64,000 nucleotides of DNA from Modestobacter italicus (GTDB taxonomy: Bacteria > Actinomycetota > Actinomycetes > Mycobacteriales > Geodermatophilaceae), in the NCBI RefSeq assembly GCF_000306785.1, contig NC_017955.1, forward strand, positions 2,480,001 to 2,544,000. The letters run 5' to 3'. Of this stretch, positions 1-7,232 are shown in pieces (the first letter of the stretch is position 1; each line of letters starts with the position of its first letter). The notes beneath the pieces are model-generated. The model worked only from the letters and a program-made list of their open reading frames with translations, was not told where the DNA came from and did not search any database. A program made the position numbers and the translations under genes.

Positions 1-447
1 GATGCCGCCGAGGGTGCCCGCGCTGACGTGCACGTTCCCCACGCTGACGCCGGGGACGACGGGGTCGATCCGGGCCTTGCGCTGCACCGGGACCGGCTCG
101 GGCACCACCTTGAAGGCGGGCTCGTACCGCCGCTCGAGGACGTCCGTGGGGACCTCCACCCCGTCGACCGTGATCGACCTCGGTACCGCGGCGGTACCCA
201 GCGCTCGGAGCGCGTCCGGCGCCGAGCGCTTCTCGTTGACGGTGAACTGCACGGAGAGCTCCGGCGTCCGCCGACCGTCGGTCACCTTGTAGCCGATGCC
301 GATGGAGGTGATGTTCGGGTCCCGCAGGTAGTCCTCACCCTTGGTCCGGATGAACTGCCGCAGCGCGGCGAGCAGGTCCTGCTCCCTGGCGTTGCCGTCC
401 CTTCCTGTGTCCTCGGCGGACGTCGCGGACGCCTCATCGGCAGGCAT
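1..447 (-). CDS. Trypsin-like protease family protein, N-terminal part (runs off window)
   Basis: Only the first 149 codons are inside the window; the gene continues beyond position 1. The start ATG at 447 has a good ribosome site (AGGGAGGA) and lies 12 bp after the peroxidase stop, so it is the fourth gene of the 3303-to-1 operon. The protein contains SIGIGYKVTDGRRTPELSVQF, a segment I associate with the N-terminal region of bacterial chymotrypsin-like (Nal1-like) proteins, and the visible part ends at SAGTLGGI, where the protease fold would begin. No signal peptide is present. The catalytic triad lies outside the window, so the assignment rests on the N-terminal motif only. Confidence 0.6.
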   Translation of the reverse strand, partial: MPADEASATSAEDTGRDGNAREQDLLAALRQFIRTKGEDYLRDPNITSIGIGYKVTDGRRTPELSVQFTVNEKRSAPDALRALGTAAVPRSITVDGVEVPTDVLERRYEPAFKVVPEPVPVQRKARIDPVVPGVSVGNVHVSAGTLGGI

Positions 448-459
448 GGCCGGTCCTCC

Positions 460-2310
460 CTACGGTGTCGTTGCTGCGGCGGTCGCGCCGGGACGCTGCC
501 ACGGCTGGAAGGCGTTGGGCGCCGAGCGCATGGCCGGCCGCAGCTCCGGGTGGTGCCGCAGGATCACCGACGTCATCGTGGTGTCGGCCAGCCACCGCAT
601 CCCGGCGGCGGTGTACACCGCCGGGGTGAAGTCCTCGGTGAGGAACCGGTCGCTGTCCAGCCGGCGGGATGCCATGACGATGAAGATCCGGAACGCCGTG
701 TCGCTGAACGCGAAGCCCTCCGGTCGGCGCTCGGCGAACAGCCCGACCATCAGGTCCACCTTCTCGATGTCTCCGCCGTAGACCCGGGACATCTCGGAGG
801 CGAGCTCGGCGTCGCCGGTGAGCTCCTCGAAGCCGGCCGGGGCCCGGAGCCGCAACTGCCGCCGGAACTCGCAGTACCGGGGGACGCCGAGCTCCCGGTG
901 CCGCAGGATGTCGACGGCGGCCAGGTCCATGACCTGCCCGTCCGGCCGTACGAACTGCTGCAGGGACGCCGGGAAGTTGTGCAGGGTCACCAGCCCGGGG
1001 TGCTCGGTGCCGAGTGAGTACAGGAAGTCGGCCATCGGCAGCGTCTCCAGCAACGCCAGCGACTTCGGCCCGGACAGCTCCTGCAGCGAGTACGGCTCCT
1101 CCCGGAAGCGCCGGTCGTCGGTGTGCGACCGCAGGTCGAACAGGTCGGGGACCAGGGGGTGCATCCGGTAGACGGCGGCGAACTCCTCGGTCAGGGAGTA
1201 GGGCACCCCGTACCCCCGCATCGGTGATCCCGGGATGCCGCTGATCACCTCGCTGTCGCTCAGCCGGCCGAATGCGGTGCCCAGCCGCTCACCGGCCAGC
1301 CCCCACCAGTTCGCCCGCATGGCGACGACCGTCGCCGGGTGGCTGATCACGGCCGGCGTCCACTCCACCGTGTGGATCTTGGCGATCAGCGCGGCGATGA
1401 CCAGCCGCGCCCGTTGGAAGAGCTCCTCGTCGCCCCAGTTCGGGAAGCTGTCCGCCAGCATGTCGCACACGGCGTTGTGCTCCCGGGTGAACAGGGTCTG
1501 CAGGGGGACCAGCCCGAGCCAGAACCCCGGCTCCGCCATCGTCGGGTGGTCGCTCTTCGGCGTCGGCAGCATCCCGTTGGCCTCGACGCGGAGCCGGCCG
1601 CCCTCGAAGGTCCGGGCCTCGCGCTGGTGCTCCGGCGTGCTGCCGTAGATCTGGGAGGCGTCCCACCAGTGGGTGCTGGTGTTCAGCGACGTCCTCGGGG
1701 ACCGGCCGGCATCCGGCCGCGTCGGGTCCTCGGGCGTGCGCATGACGAGCATGGGTCGCTCCGGCCACGGGTCGTCCTCGGCCAGCTCGATCCGCCACGG
1801 GTCCTCGGTGGGGCTCTTCCCGTGGCTGAACCAGTCCCGGATCATCCACTGCAGCCACGGCGCGACCAGTGCGTTGACCGAGGTGGCGGGGATGAGCCCG
1901 TGGCGGGTCATCAGCTGCCGGCTGACCTCCCGCGGGCTCGGTTCGACGACCTCGGCCCGCGTCGGCCGGCCGGCCGACGCGAGGGGGAGGTTCCGCCCGA
2001 ACCGGGTGCCGGCCATCCCCGCGGACGGTGCGTCGAGCTGGTTCCAGCTCCCGTCCGTGGTCCGCTGGGTCAGGACGTCCGGGTCGAACGGCGGGACGAC
2101 GGGGGGCAGGGTGGTGGGCACTGCGCTGGTGTCGACCAGGTTGTGCCGACGCAGCGAGTCGCGCAGGCCGCTGAGCACGACCAGGGCGAGCGGCAGGGGC
2201 AGCCGGTCCCAGCCGCGACGCCGGTCCACGACACCGGCCGCCGCGCGGTAGACCCGCCACGGCAGCGAGCTCCGGTGGCCGCCCCGCGGGTCGGGCTCCC
2301 TCTCGGTCAT
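460..2310 (-). CDS. COX/alpha-dioxygenase-type (animal heme) peroxidase family protein
   Basis: A 616-residue protein of the animal heme-peroxidase superfamily, closest in motifs to bacterial alpha-dioxygenase/cyclooxygenase-like members. The proximal heme ligand motif YRMHP is present (Tyr381, His384), as is FTREHN near residue 275. The distal motif, normally Q-x-x-x-H-D, reads LQWMIRDW, so Arg158 (codon CGG) sits where the distal His is expected. This should disable classical peroxide cleavage. I chose the ATG at 2310 because it follows a GAGGAGG site and overlaps the stop of the upstream gene (ATGA). An in-frame start 60 bp upstream lacks this support. There is no signal peptide. Its operon partners are a membrane protein and a protease-family protein, and hemA lies just upstream on the other strand. 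Confidence 0.85.
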   Translation of the reverse strand: MTEREPDPRGGHRSSLPWRVYRAAAGVVDRRRGWDRLPLPLALVVLSGLRDSLRRHNLVDTSAVPTTLPPVVPPFDPDVLTQRTTDGSWNQLDAPSAGMAGTRFGRNLPLASAGRPTRAEVVEPSPREVSRQLMTRHGLIPATSVNALVAPWLQWMIRDWFSHGKSPTEDPWRIELAEDDPWPERPMLVMRTPEDPTRPDAGRSPRTSLNTSTHWWDASQIYGSTPEHQREARTFEGGRLRVEANGMLPTPKSDHPTMAEPGFWLGLVPLQTLFTREHNAVCDMLADSFPNWGDEELFQRARLVIAALIAKIHTVEWTPAVISHPATVVAMRANWWGLAGERLGTAFGRLSDSEVISGIPGSPMRGYGVPYSLTEEFAAVYRMHPLVPDLFDLRSHTDDRRFREEPYSLQELSGPKSLALLETLPMADFLYSLGTEHPGLVTLHNFPASLQQFVRPDGQVMDLAAVDILRHRELGVPRYCEFRRQLRLRAPAGFEELTGDAELASEMSRVYGGDIEKVDLMVGLFAERRPEGFAFSDTAFRIFIVMASRRLDSDRFLTEDFTPAVYTAAGMRWLADTTMTSVILRHHPELRPAMRSAPNAFQPWQRPGATAAATTP

Positions 2311-2795
2311 GAGTCGCGCCTCCTCAGGATCCCGTGCCGGAGCGGTGGCCCCGCAGGAGGTGAGGTCCACCGGGGCTCACGCATCGAGCAGCCCGGGCCG
2401 GAGCGCCGTGCCCCCGACTGGTCCGGCCGCGAGGCCAGGGTCACCAACGCCAGTGCGAGGTTGACCGCCGAGATGGCGGTGACCACGGCGCCGGCCCGCG
2501 GGGACAGGTCTCCCCGACGCCGGGCCAGCAGCGCAGCGACCGTGTCGCTGCCGTGCACGACCGGGGCCACCAGCTCCGCGTGCTGCCGTCGGGAGCTGCT
2601 GGTCGACAGCAGGTCGGCGCCGATCAGCACGGTCCGGATCCCGAACATCCGCAACGGGTAGCGCATGGCCGGCTGGCTGGCCGGGTCGATGCCCAGCCGG
2701 CGGATGACGAGGTCGGGGACGAGCAGACCTGCCGATCCCATGGTGAGCCGGACCCCGGCGAGCAGCACCCGGGTGATGTCCGTGGGTGACGTCAT
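2307..2795 (-). CDS. Small membrane protein, DUF4267-like
   Basis: 162 residues with two to three hydrophobic stretches. The pattern GLLVPDLVIRRLGIDP, then LRMFGIRTVLIGADLL and a C-terminal SAVNLALAL segment, resembles DUF4267-type membrane proteins of actinobacteria. The start ATG at 2795 follows GAGGGG. The gene ends inside the ATG of the peroxidase gene (ATGA), so the two are probably translationally coupled. Function is unknown. The coupling suggests it anchors or assists the heme protein, which is inference. Confidence 0.65.
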   Translation of the reverse strand: MTSPTDITRVLLAGVRLTMGSAGLLVPDLVIRRLGIDPASQPAMRYPLRMFGIRTVLIGADLLSTSSSRRQHAELVAPVVHGSDTVAALLARRRGDLSPRAGAVVTAISAVNLALALVTLASRPDQSGARRSGPGCSMREPRWTSPPAGPPLRHGILRRRDS

Positions 2796-2829
2796 CGGAG
2801 TCCCCTCCTCAGTGGCGGACGAGGTGGCC

Positions 2830-3303
2830 TCACGGCTGCTGCTGACGCAACGCGAACCAGCCGACCCGGCGCCTCCACGTCCACACGACACCGAGGTAGA
2901 GGCTCGGGGACACGAGCCGGACCTCGTCGCGGACCATGTGCGCCACCCGGGAGGTCGTCGAGTAGTCGATGAGGACGCACCGCTTGCCGTCGACCCAGCT
3001 GCGGTCGTGGCAGAGCAGGGCCCGGATCGCGCGCGTCCGCAGCGGGCCGACGACGTTCCTCAGCGACCGGCCCGAGCTCTCGGTCTGCTTGCCCTGCCAG
3101 ACGAGCAGCCGGACCAGCCGGGCGAGAGGTCCGCAGACCGGGCTCCCCGGGAACAGCAGGGCTGTGCCGGGGAGGCGTCCGCGCGGGACCTCGCCTGCGG
3201 GGCTGCGACGGAACAGCGCGTCCAGCTCGCGGTTCGACATGCGCCTCAGGGCCGGTTCGTCGAGGGCCACGGACGAGACGGTGTGGGCGGTTCGAGACGT
3301 CAC
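2830..3303 (-). CDS. Conserved hypothetical protein
   Basis: 157 residues from a GTG at 3303 preceded by GGAG at suitable distance. Reading further upstream would run into the divergent hemA gene. The protein begins with a helical segment MSNRELDALFRRSPAGEVP. Its conserved-looking C-terminal half contains KRCVLIDYSTTSRVAHMVRD followed by SPSLYLGVV, resembling small actinobacterial proteins of unknown function found near oxidoreductases. It has no clear membrane helix and no signal peptide. It is the first gene of the leftward operon and has 11-nt-phased GTCAC repeats about 100 bp upstream. Confidence 0.6.
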   Translation of the reverse strand: MTSRTAHTVSSVALDEPALRRMSNRELDALFRRSPAGEVPRGRLPGTALLFPGSPVCGPLARLVRLLVWQGKQTESSGRSLRNVVGPLRTRAIRALLCHDRSWVDGKRCVLIDYSTTSRVAHMVRDEVRLVSPSLYLGVVWTWRRRVGWFALRQQQP

Positions 3304-3400
3304 AGCGGTCTCCGGGGGAGGGGTGCGGCCGTGTGGGGCGGCAGGTCGGTGCTCGGTCGACCCCCTGGTGGGGTCACGGGCACCACTGTCCGGTCCTGGC

Positions 3401-3416
3401 GTCACCAGACCGTCAC
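3401..3416. promoter_or_regulatory. 11-nt-phased GTCAC direct repeat (2 units), site A
   Basis: GTCAC occurs at 3401 and again at 3412, exactly one 11-nt period apart, in the divergent region between the 3303 leftward operon and hemA. A further isolated GTCAC is at 3373. The same phasing recurs before other genes of this island. It is the spacing known for OmpR/PhoP-type and SARP regulators. The function is inferred. Confidence 0.45.
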
Positions 3417-3444
3417 GGGCACGACGTCTGGCGCGGGCACGACG

Positions 3445-3460
3445 GTGACGACGAGGTGAC
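3445..3460. promoter_or_regulatory. 11-nt-phased GTGAC direct repeat (2 units), site B
   Basis: GTGAC at 3445 and 3456 is the same motif as site A on the opposite strand, 88 nt before the hemA start. Together with site A it gives each of the two divergent units its own correctly oriented repeat. The function is inferred from the shared pattern. Confidence 0.45.
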
Positions 3461-3547
3461 GCGTGCCCGCGACGGTGGCAGCGGCGTCGTGGCCTGCGCA
3501 CGCGCTCGTACCGGAGGCACGACGACCCCGACTGGACGGTCACCGCG

Positions 3548-4903
3548 ATGACGATCGTGAACATCGGCCTGTCCCATCGGACGGCGCCGACGGAGCTGCT
3601 CGAGGAGCTCGCCGTCCCCGCTGCGCTGCTCGGCGCGATGCTGGCCCGGCTGCACGCCGTCCCGACCATCGACGAGGTGGCGGTGCTGTCCACCTGCAAC
3701 AGGATCGAGGTCTACGCCGTCACCCGGGGTCCGGCGGAACCGCTGACGCAGACCGTCGCCGGACTCCTGGCCGAACGCGGGGGACTGCCGGTCGGTGAGA
3801 TCGCGCGGATCGCGTGCGTCCACGTCGATGCCGCCGCCGTCGAGCACGTGTTCGCGGTCGCGTGCGGGCTCGACTCGATGGCCGTCGGCGAGGACCAGAT
3901 CACCGCGCAGGTCAGGGCGGCGGCCCGGGCGGCCGCCGAGGCGCGGACCAGCGGTCCGGTCCTCACGGGCCTGCTGGATGCGGCGCTGCGGGTCAGCAAG
4001 CGGGCGCGGACGCAGACGACGATCAGCACGGCCGGCATATCCCTCGTCCGGGCCGGCCTCGACCTGGCCGATGCGCACCTCGGTGGACTCGCGACCCGGT
4101 CCGCGGTGGTCCTGGGAAGCGGCAGCGTGGGCCGGCTCGCGGCCCGGTTGCTGCGGGAAGCCGGAGTCGGGCGGCTGTCGGTGGCCGGGCGCAGCGAGGC
4201 CAGCACGGCCGAGGTGGCCGCGGCATGCCACGGCTCGGCGCTGCGGCCGGTCGACCTGCCCGGGGCGCTCGCCCACTCGGACCTGCTGGTCGCGGCCACG
4301 GGGAGCGTCGTGCCGGTGGTGCGGGCCGAGCCGGTTCGGGCAGCCCGGGAACGGACCGGCGACCGGCCGCTGCTCGTGCTCGACCTGGGCATGCCACCTG
4401 ACGTGGAGCCGGCCGTCGGCGGGCTGGCCGGTGTCACCCTCGTGGACCTCGACGCGATCGGTCGGCACCTGACGGAGCAGGAGGTACCGGCGGACGTCCC
4501 CCGGGTCCGTGCCATCGTCACCGCCGAGGTCATCTCCTACCTGCGGCGGCAGGAGGAAGCGGCCGCCGCGCCGTTCATCGGAGCGATGCACGCACAGGTC
4601 AGGGAACTGGCCGAGACCGAGCTGCGCCGCCTGCACCGCCGGCTCCCGGGCCTGACCGAACAGGAGCGGGCAGAGACGGCTGCGACCGTCTACCGCATCC
4701 TCCGCACGTTCCTGCACCGGCCGGCGGTCCGCGCCAGGGAGCTGGCGGCTGGACCGGAGGGAGCGGTCCACCTCGACGCACTCCGAGCGCTCTTCGACCC
4801 GACGGTGGACGAGGCTGCCTCGGCCCTGACGTATCACCGGGCGTCCCACGCCGCTCTACCCGGCACACCATCTCTCGACAGGGGACCAGCGTGGCGACAG
4901 TGA
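3548..4903 (+). CDS. hemA: Glutamyl-tRNA reductase
   Basis: 451 residues. It catalyses NADPH-dependent reduction of Glu-tRNA to glutamate-1-semialdehyde, the first committed step of C5 tetrapyrrole synthesis. The N-terminal domain carries the family motif STCNRIEVY with catalytic Cys50. VGEDQI follows near residue 115, the Rossmann motif VVLGSGSVGRLAARL near residue 180, and a helical dimerisation domain closes the C-terminus. Length matches the family. There is no strong ribosome site. hemB, hemC and hemD are not next to it, which is unusual, so this may be a second hemA serving the neighbouring heme enzyme. It overlaps the next gene by 13 bp. Confidence 0.93.
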   Translation: MTIVNIGLSHRTAPTELLEELAVPAALLGAMLARLHAVPTIDEVAVLSTCNRIEVYAVTRGPAEPLTQTVAGLLAERGGLPVGEIARIACVHVDAAAVEHVFAVACGLDSMAVGEDQITAQVRAAARAAAEARTSGPVLTGLLDAALRVSKRARTQTTISTAGISLVRAGLDLADAHLGGLATRSAVVLGSGSVGRLAARLLREAGVGRLSVAGRSEASTAEVAAACHGSALRPVDLPGALAHSDLLVAATGSVVPVVRAEPVRAARERTGDRPLLVLDLGMPPDVEPAVGGLAGVTLVDLDAIGRHLTEQEVPADVPRVRAIVTAEVISYLRRQEEAAAAPFIGAMHAQVRELAETELRRLHRRLPGLTEQERAETAATVYRILRTFLHRPAVRARELAAGPEGAVHLDALRALFDPTVDEAASALTYHRASHAALPGTPSLDRGPAWRQ

Positions 4904-5757
4904 CGAAGGACGTGTTCGCCGAGCGCGGGTCGGTCCCGCCGCCGGAACTCACGCCTCCTGCGTCGGCGAGTGCCGCGGCACCCGCGGGGCAGGTCGAGCT
5001 CTTCACGGACGCGAAGAGCGGCCTCTGGGCGGCCGCCACGACTGCCTTCTGCGTGGCCGCCGCTGCCGCGGGCAACCTCGCGCTGCTCGCCGCCAGCCTC
5101 GGCAGCGCGGCCGCACCGACGACCGCGTGGCGTCTGGGTGACGCGCTGGTGTGGGGCCTGGCCGCGGGAGCCCCGCTGGGGGTGATCGTCGGTCTGCTGC
5201 GGCTCGTCCTTCCCGTGGCGAGCTGGTCGGACATGCGGCAGCGGTGGGGCGCCTCCCTCGTCGTCGCCGGCGTTGCCACGGCGGCCGGCTGCATGTTCGT
5301 CACCCTGCTGTACGGCGTCGCGTGGCGATCGGCCGTGGGCAGTCTGCCGTTCGCCTGGCAGCCCGTCGTGGGCCTGACCATGAGCGCTGTCGCCATGGCG
5401 AGCTTCGGGGGCTTCTACCTCGCCTCCCGCCGGTCCCGGGTCGGCTTCGCCGCCAGCTTCGTGCTGACGTTCTTCGTCCTGCTCAGCTTCATGCTGACCC
5501 TCGACGGCCTGGCACGTGTCGTCGCGGGTTCGGACGCCGGCGACGGAGCCGAGGCCGCCGCCGAGGTCGTCCAGGACCTGTTGTCGGACTTCCGGAACTC
5601 CGTTGCCCTGATCGTGGCCTTCTACTTCGGGACGGATGCCGCTGTCTCCGTCGTCAAGATGTTCCGGACGTCCGGGCGCGACCCGGAGGACATCGCCCGG
5701 CTCGACCGTGACCTGGCGGTCCCGCACCCCGGGCGACCCGGTGAGCACGCTGTCTGA
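4891..5757 (+). CDS. Polytopic membrane protein
   Basis: 288 residues starting at a GTG inside the end of hemA (13-bp overlap), so probably cotranscribed and coupled with it. After a 40-residue soluble leader rich in Pro and Ala, five or six membrane segments are visible, roughly at residues 45-70, 83-108, 118-142, 148-168, 182-205 and 232-250. It ends in a charged tail. I do not recognise a family. The overlap with hemA and position in the heme/protease island suggest a role linked to the island, possibly transport or anchoring. Confidence 0.7.
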   Translation: MATVTKDVFAERGSVPPPELTPPASASAAAPAGQVELFTDAKSGLWAAATTAFCVAAAAAGNLALLAASLGSAAAPTTAWRLGDALVWGLAAGAPLGVIVGLLRLVLPVASWSDMRQRWGASLVVAGVATAAGCMFVTLLYGVAWRSAVGSLPFAWQPVVGLTMSAVAMASFGGFYLASRRSRVGFAASFVLTFFVLLSFMLTLDGLARVVAGSDAGDGAEAAAEVVQDLLSDFRNSVALIVAFYFGTDAAVSVVKMFRTSGRDPEDIARLDRDLAVPHPGRPGEHAV

Positions 5758-5831
5758 GGAACCGGCGACGACCCGCCGTCCGCGAGGCCTCCTGGACCAG
5801 CCGGTCGGCCCGCGGAGCAGCGGAGACGGCC

Positions 5832-5847
5832 GTGACGCAGCGGTGAC
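5832..5847. promoter_or_regulatory. 11-nt-phased GTGAC direct repeat (2 units), site C
   Basis: GTGAC at 5832 and 5843 lies in the 217-bp gap before the metalloprotease gene at 5975. It has the same unit and the same 11-nt period as sites A, B, D, E and G. Confidence 0.4.
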
Positions 5848-5974
5848 GGAGTCCGAGGAACGTGCGTCACCACACGGCCGGTCGGGGAGCGCGAGCGCTC
5901 TCGGACGAGCCGCCACGCATCCACAACCGGCCCCGGGCAGGTCGTCCGGGCCCCCAGCCGACCGGAGAACAGGA

Positions 5975-6847
5975 ATGGCCGACTACGAGGTCTACCGAGC
6001 GCGAGCCGACGAGGCACGCGCGGAGGCGCTGGCCGCGACGACATCACCGTTCACCATCGAGGTCCGCTTCCTCGGTGGGCTCACCTCAGCGCAGCAGGAG
6101 GCGTTCACCGCGGCCGCCGACCGCTGGACGCGCATCATCGTCGGAGACCTCCCCGACGTCCTCGTCGACCAGGAGATCATCGACGACCTGGTCATCATCG
6201 CCCAGGGCGTCCCGATCGACGGTCCGGGCAAGATCCTCGGGCAGGCCGGTCCGACCCACGTCCGGCCGGAGGCGGCCGGCGCGGCGGCGCTCATCCCGGT
6301 CAAGGGCATCATGTCGTTCGACACGGACGACCTGGCCAAGATGGAGTCCGACGGGACGCTCCACGACGTCATCGCGCACGAGATGGGTCACGTGCTGGGT
6401 CTGGGCACCATCTGGGACCTGAAGGGGCTGCTCGAGGACGGCGGTACGGCCAACCCCACCTTCATCGGCGACGGTGCCATGCAGGAGTTCGGCCTGCTGC
6501 AGGGCGCCGGGGGACCGAAACCGGTGCCGGTGGAGAACACCGGTGGGCCCGGCACCGCGGACGGACACTGGCGGGAGACCGTCTTCCGGAACGAGCTGAT
6601 GACGGGCTTCGTCGGCCAGGCAGGGAACCCGTTGAGCCGGATGACGGCGGCCAGCTTCGGCGATCTGGGGTACCAGGTCGACCTGGATGCCGCCGAGGCG
6701 TTCGAGCTCCCGGACCTGTTCGCGCTGGCTGTGGAGGGCGCGCTCGTCGCGCACACCGCCCCGACCGACGTGGGCATGGTGCTGCCCGTCATCCCGATCG
6801 TCCTGCCCGCCGGCAGCCTCCAGTCCGGCTCGGCCGGTCGCGGCTGA
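5975..6847 (+). CDS. Leishmanolysin-like zinc metalloprotease (zincin domain)
   Basis: 290 residues. The ATG at 5975 follows GGAGAACAGG; reading further upstream gives low-complexity sequence. The zincin motif HEMGHVLGLG places zinc ligands at His135 and His139 and the catalytic Glu at 136, in the style of bacterial leishmanolysin-related proteases. The first 270 residues align without gaps around the active site to the N-terminal domain of the subtilisin fusion protein at 11029-13821, where this Glu is Ala. There is no signal peptide and no propeptide-like cysteine. It is followed after 7 bp by a small gene. Confidence 0.8.
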   Translation: MADYEVYRARADEARAEALAATTSPFTIEVRFLGGLTSAQQEAFTAAADRWTRIIVGDLPDVLVDQEIIDDLVIIAQGVPIDGPGKILGQAGPTHVRPEAAGAAALIPVKGIMSFDTDDLAKMESDGTLHDVIAHEMGHVLGLGTIWDLKGLLEDGGTANPTFIGDGAMQEFGLLQGAGGPKPVPVENTGGPGTADGHWRETVFRNELMTGFVGQAGNPLSRMTAASFGDLGYQVDLDAAEAFELPDLFALAVEGALVAHTAPTDVGMVLPVIPIVLPAGSLQSGSAGRG

Positions 6848-6854
6848 CGTCCCC

Positions 6855-7178
6855 GTGGCCGGTGAGGGGCGGCGCGGCGAGGACGACCCGGACGCTGAGG
6901 TGGTGCTCCGGCCGGAGATCGTCGTCCTGGATGACCAGGCGCTCGTCCCTGCGGGGAACGTCGTCCGGCCGCCACCGACCCGGTTCACCCACGAACTGGT
7001 GGTCGACGAGCCCTATCACCTGGACCGACCTGACCGCGCCGCCGAACCCGATGGGGTCATGAGGGCGGGGACGCGCGTGGCCCTCCTGCACCAGGGCCGT
7101 GACCACTGCCGTGTCGCCGATGGCAGGGGCCTCGCCGTCGAGGTGCGCCGGGCCAGTCTGCGGGAGCTGCCGACGTGA
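6855..7178 (+). CDS. Small hypothetical protein with SH3-like C-terminus
   Basis: 107 residues from a GTG 8 nt after the protease stop; the ribosome site is weak, so translation may be coupled. The N-terminal half is acidic. The C-terminal 40 residues (VALLHQGRDHCRVADGRG) look like a small beta-barrel of SH3 type, judged by eye only. It is likely an accessory protein of the metalloprotease. Confidence 0.45.
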   Translation: MAGEGRRGEDDPDAEVVLRPEIVVLDDQALVPAGNVVRPPPTRFTHELVVDEPYHLDRPDRAAEPDGVMRAGTRVALLHQGRDHCRVADGRGLAVEVRRASLRELPT

Positions 7179-7232
7179 GCGACGGACTCCGGGTGGCTGT
7201 CGAGCCGCCCCCGGTGAGCGTCCCGCGGACGG

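Noticed and set aside
4834..5916. Leftward frame opposite the hemA-linked membrane protein
   Set aside because: No ribosome site and biased composition; the rightward membrane protein with clean hydrophobic segments explains the region.
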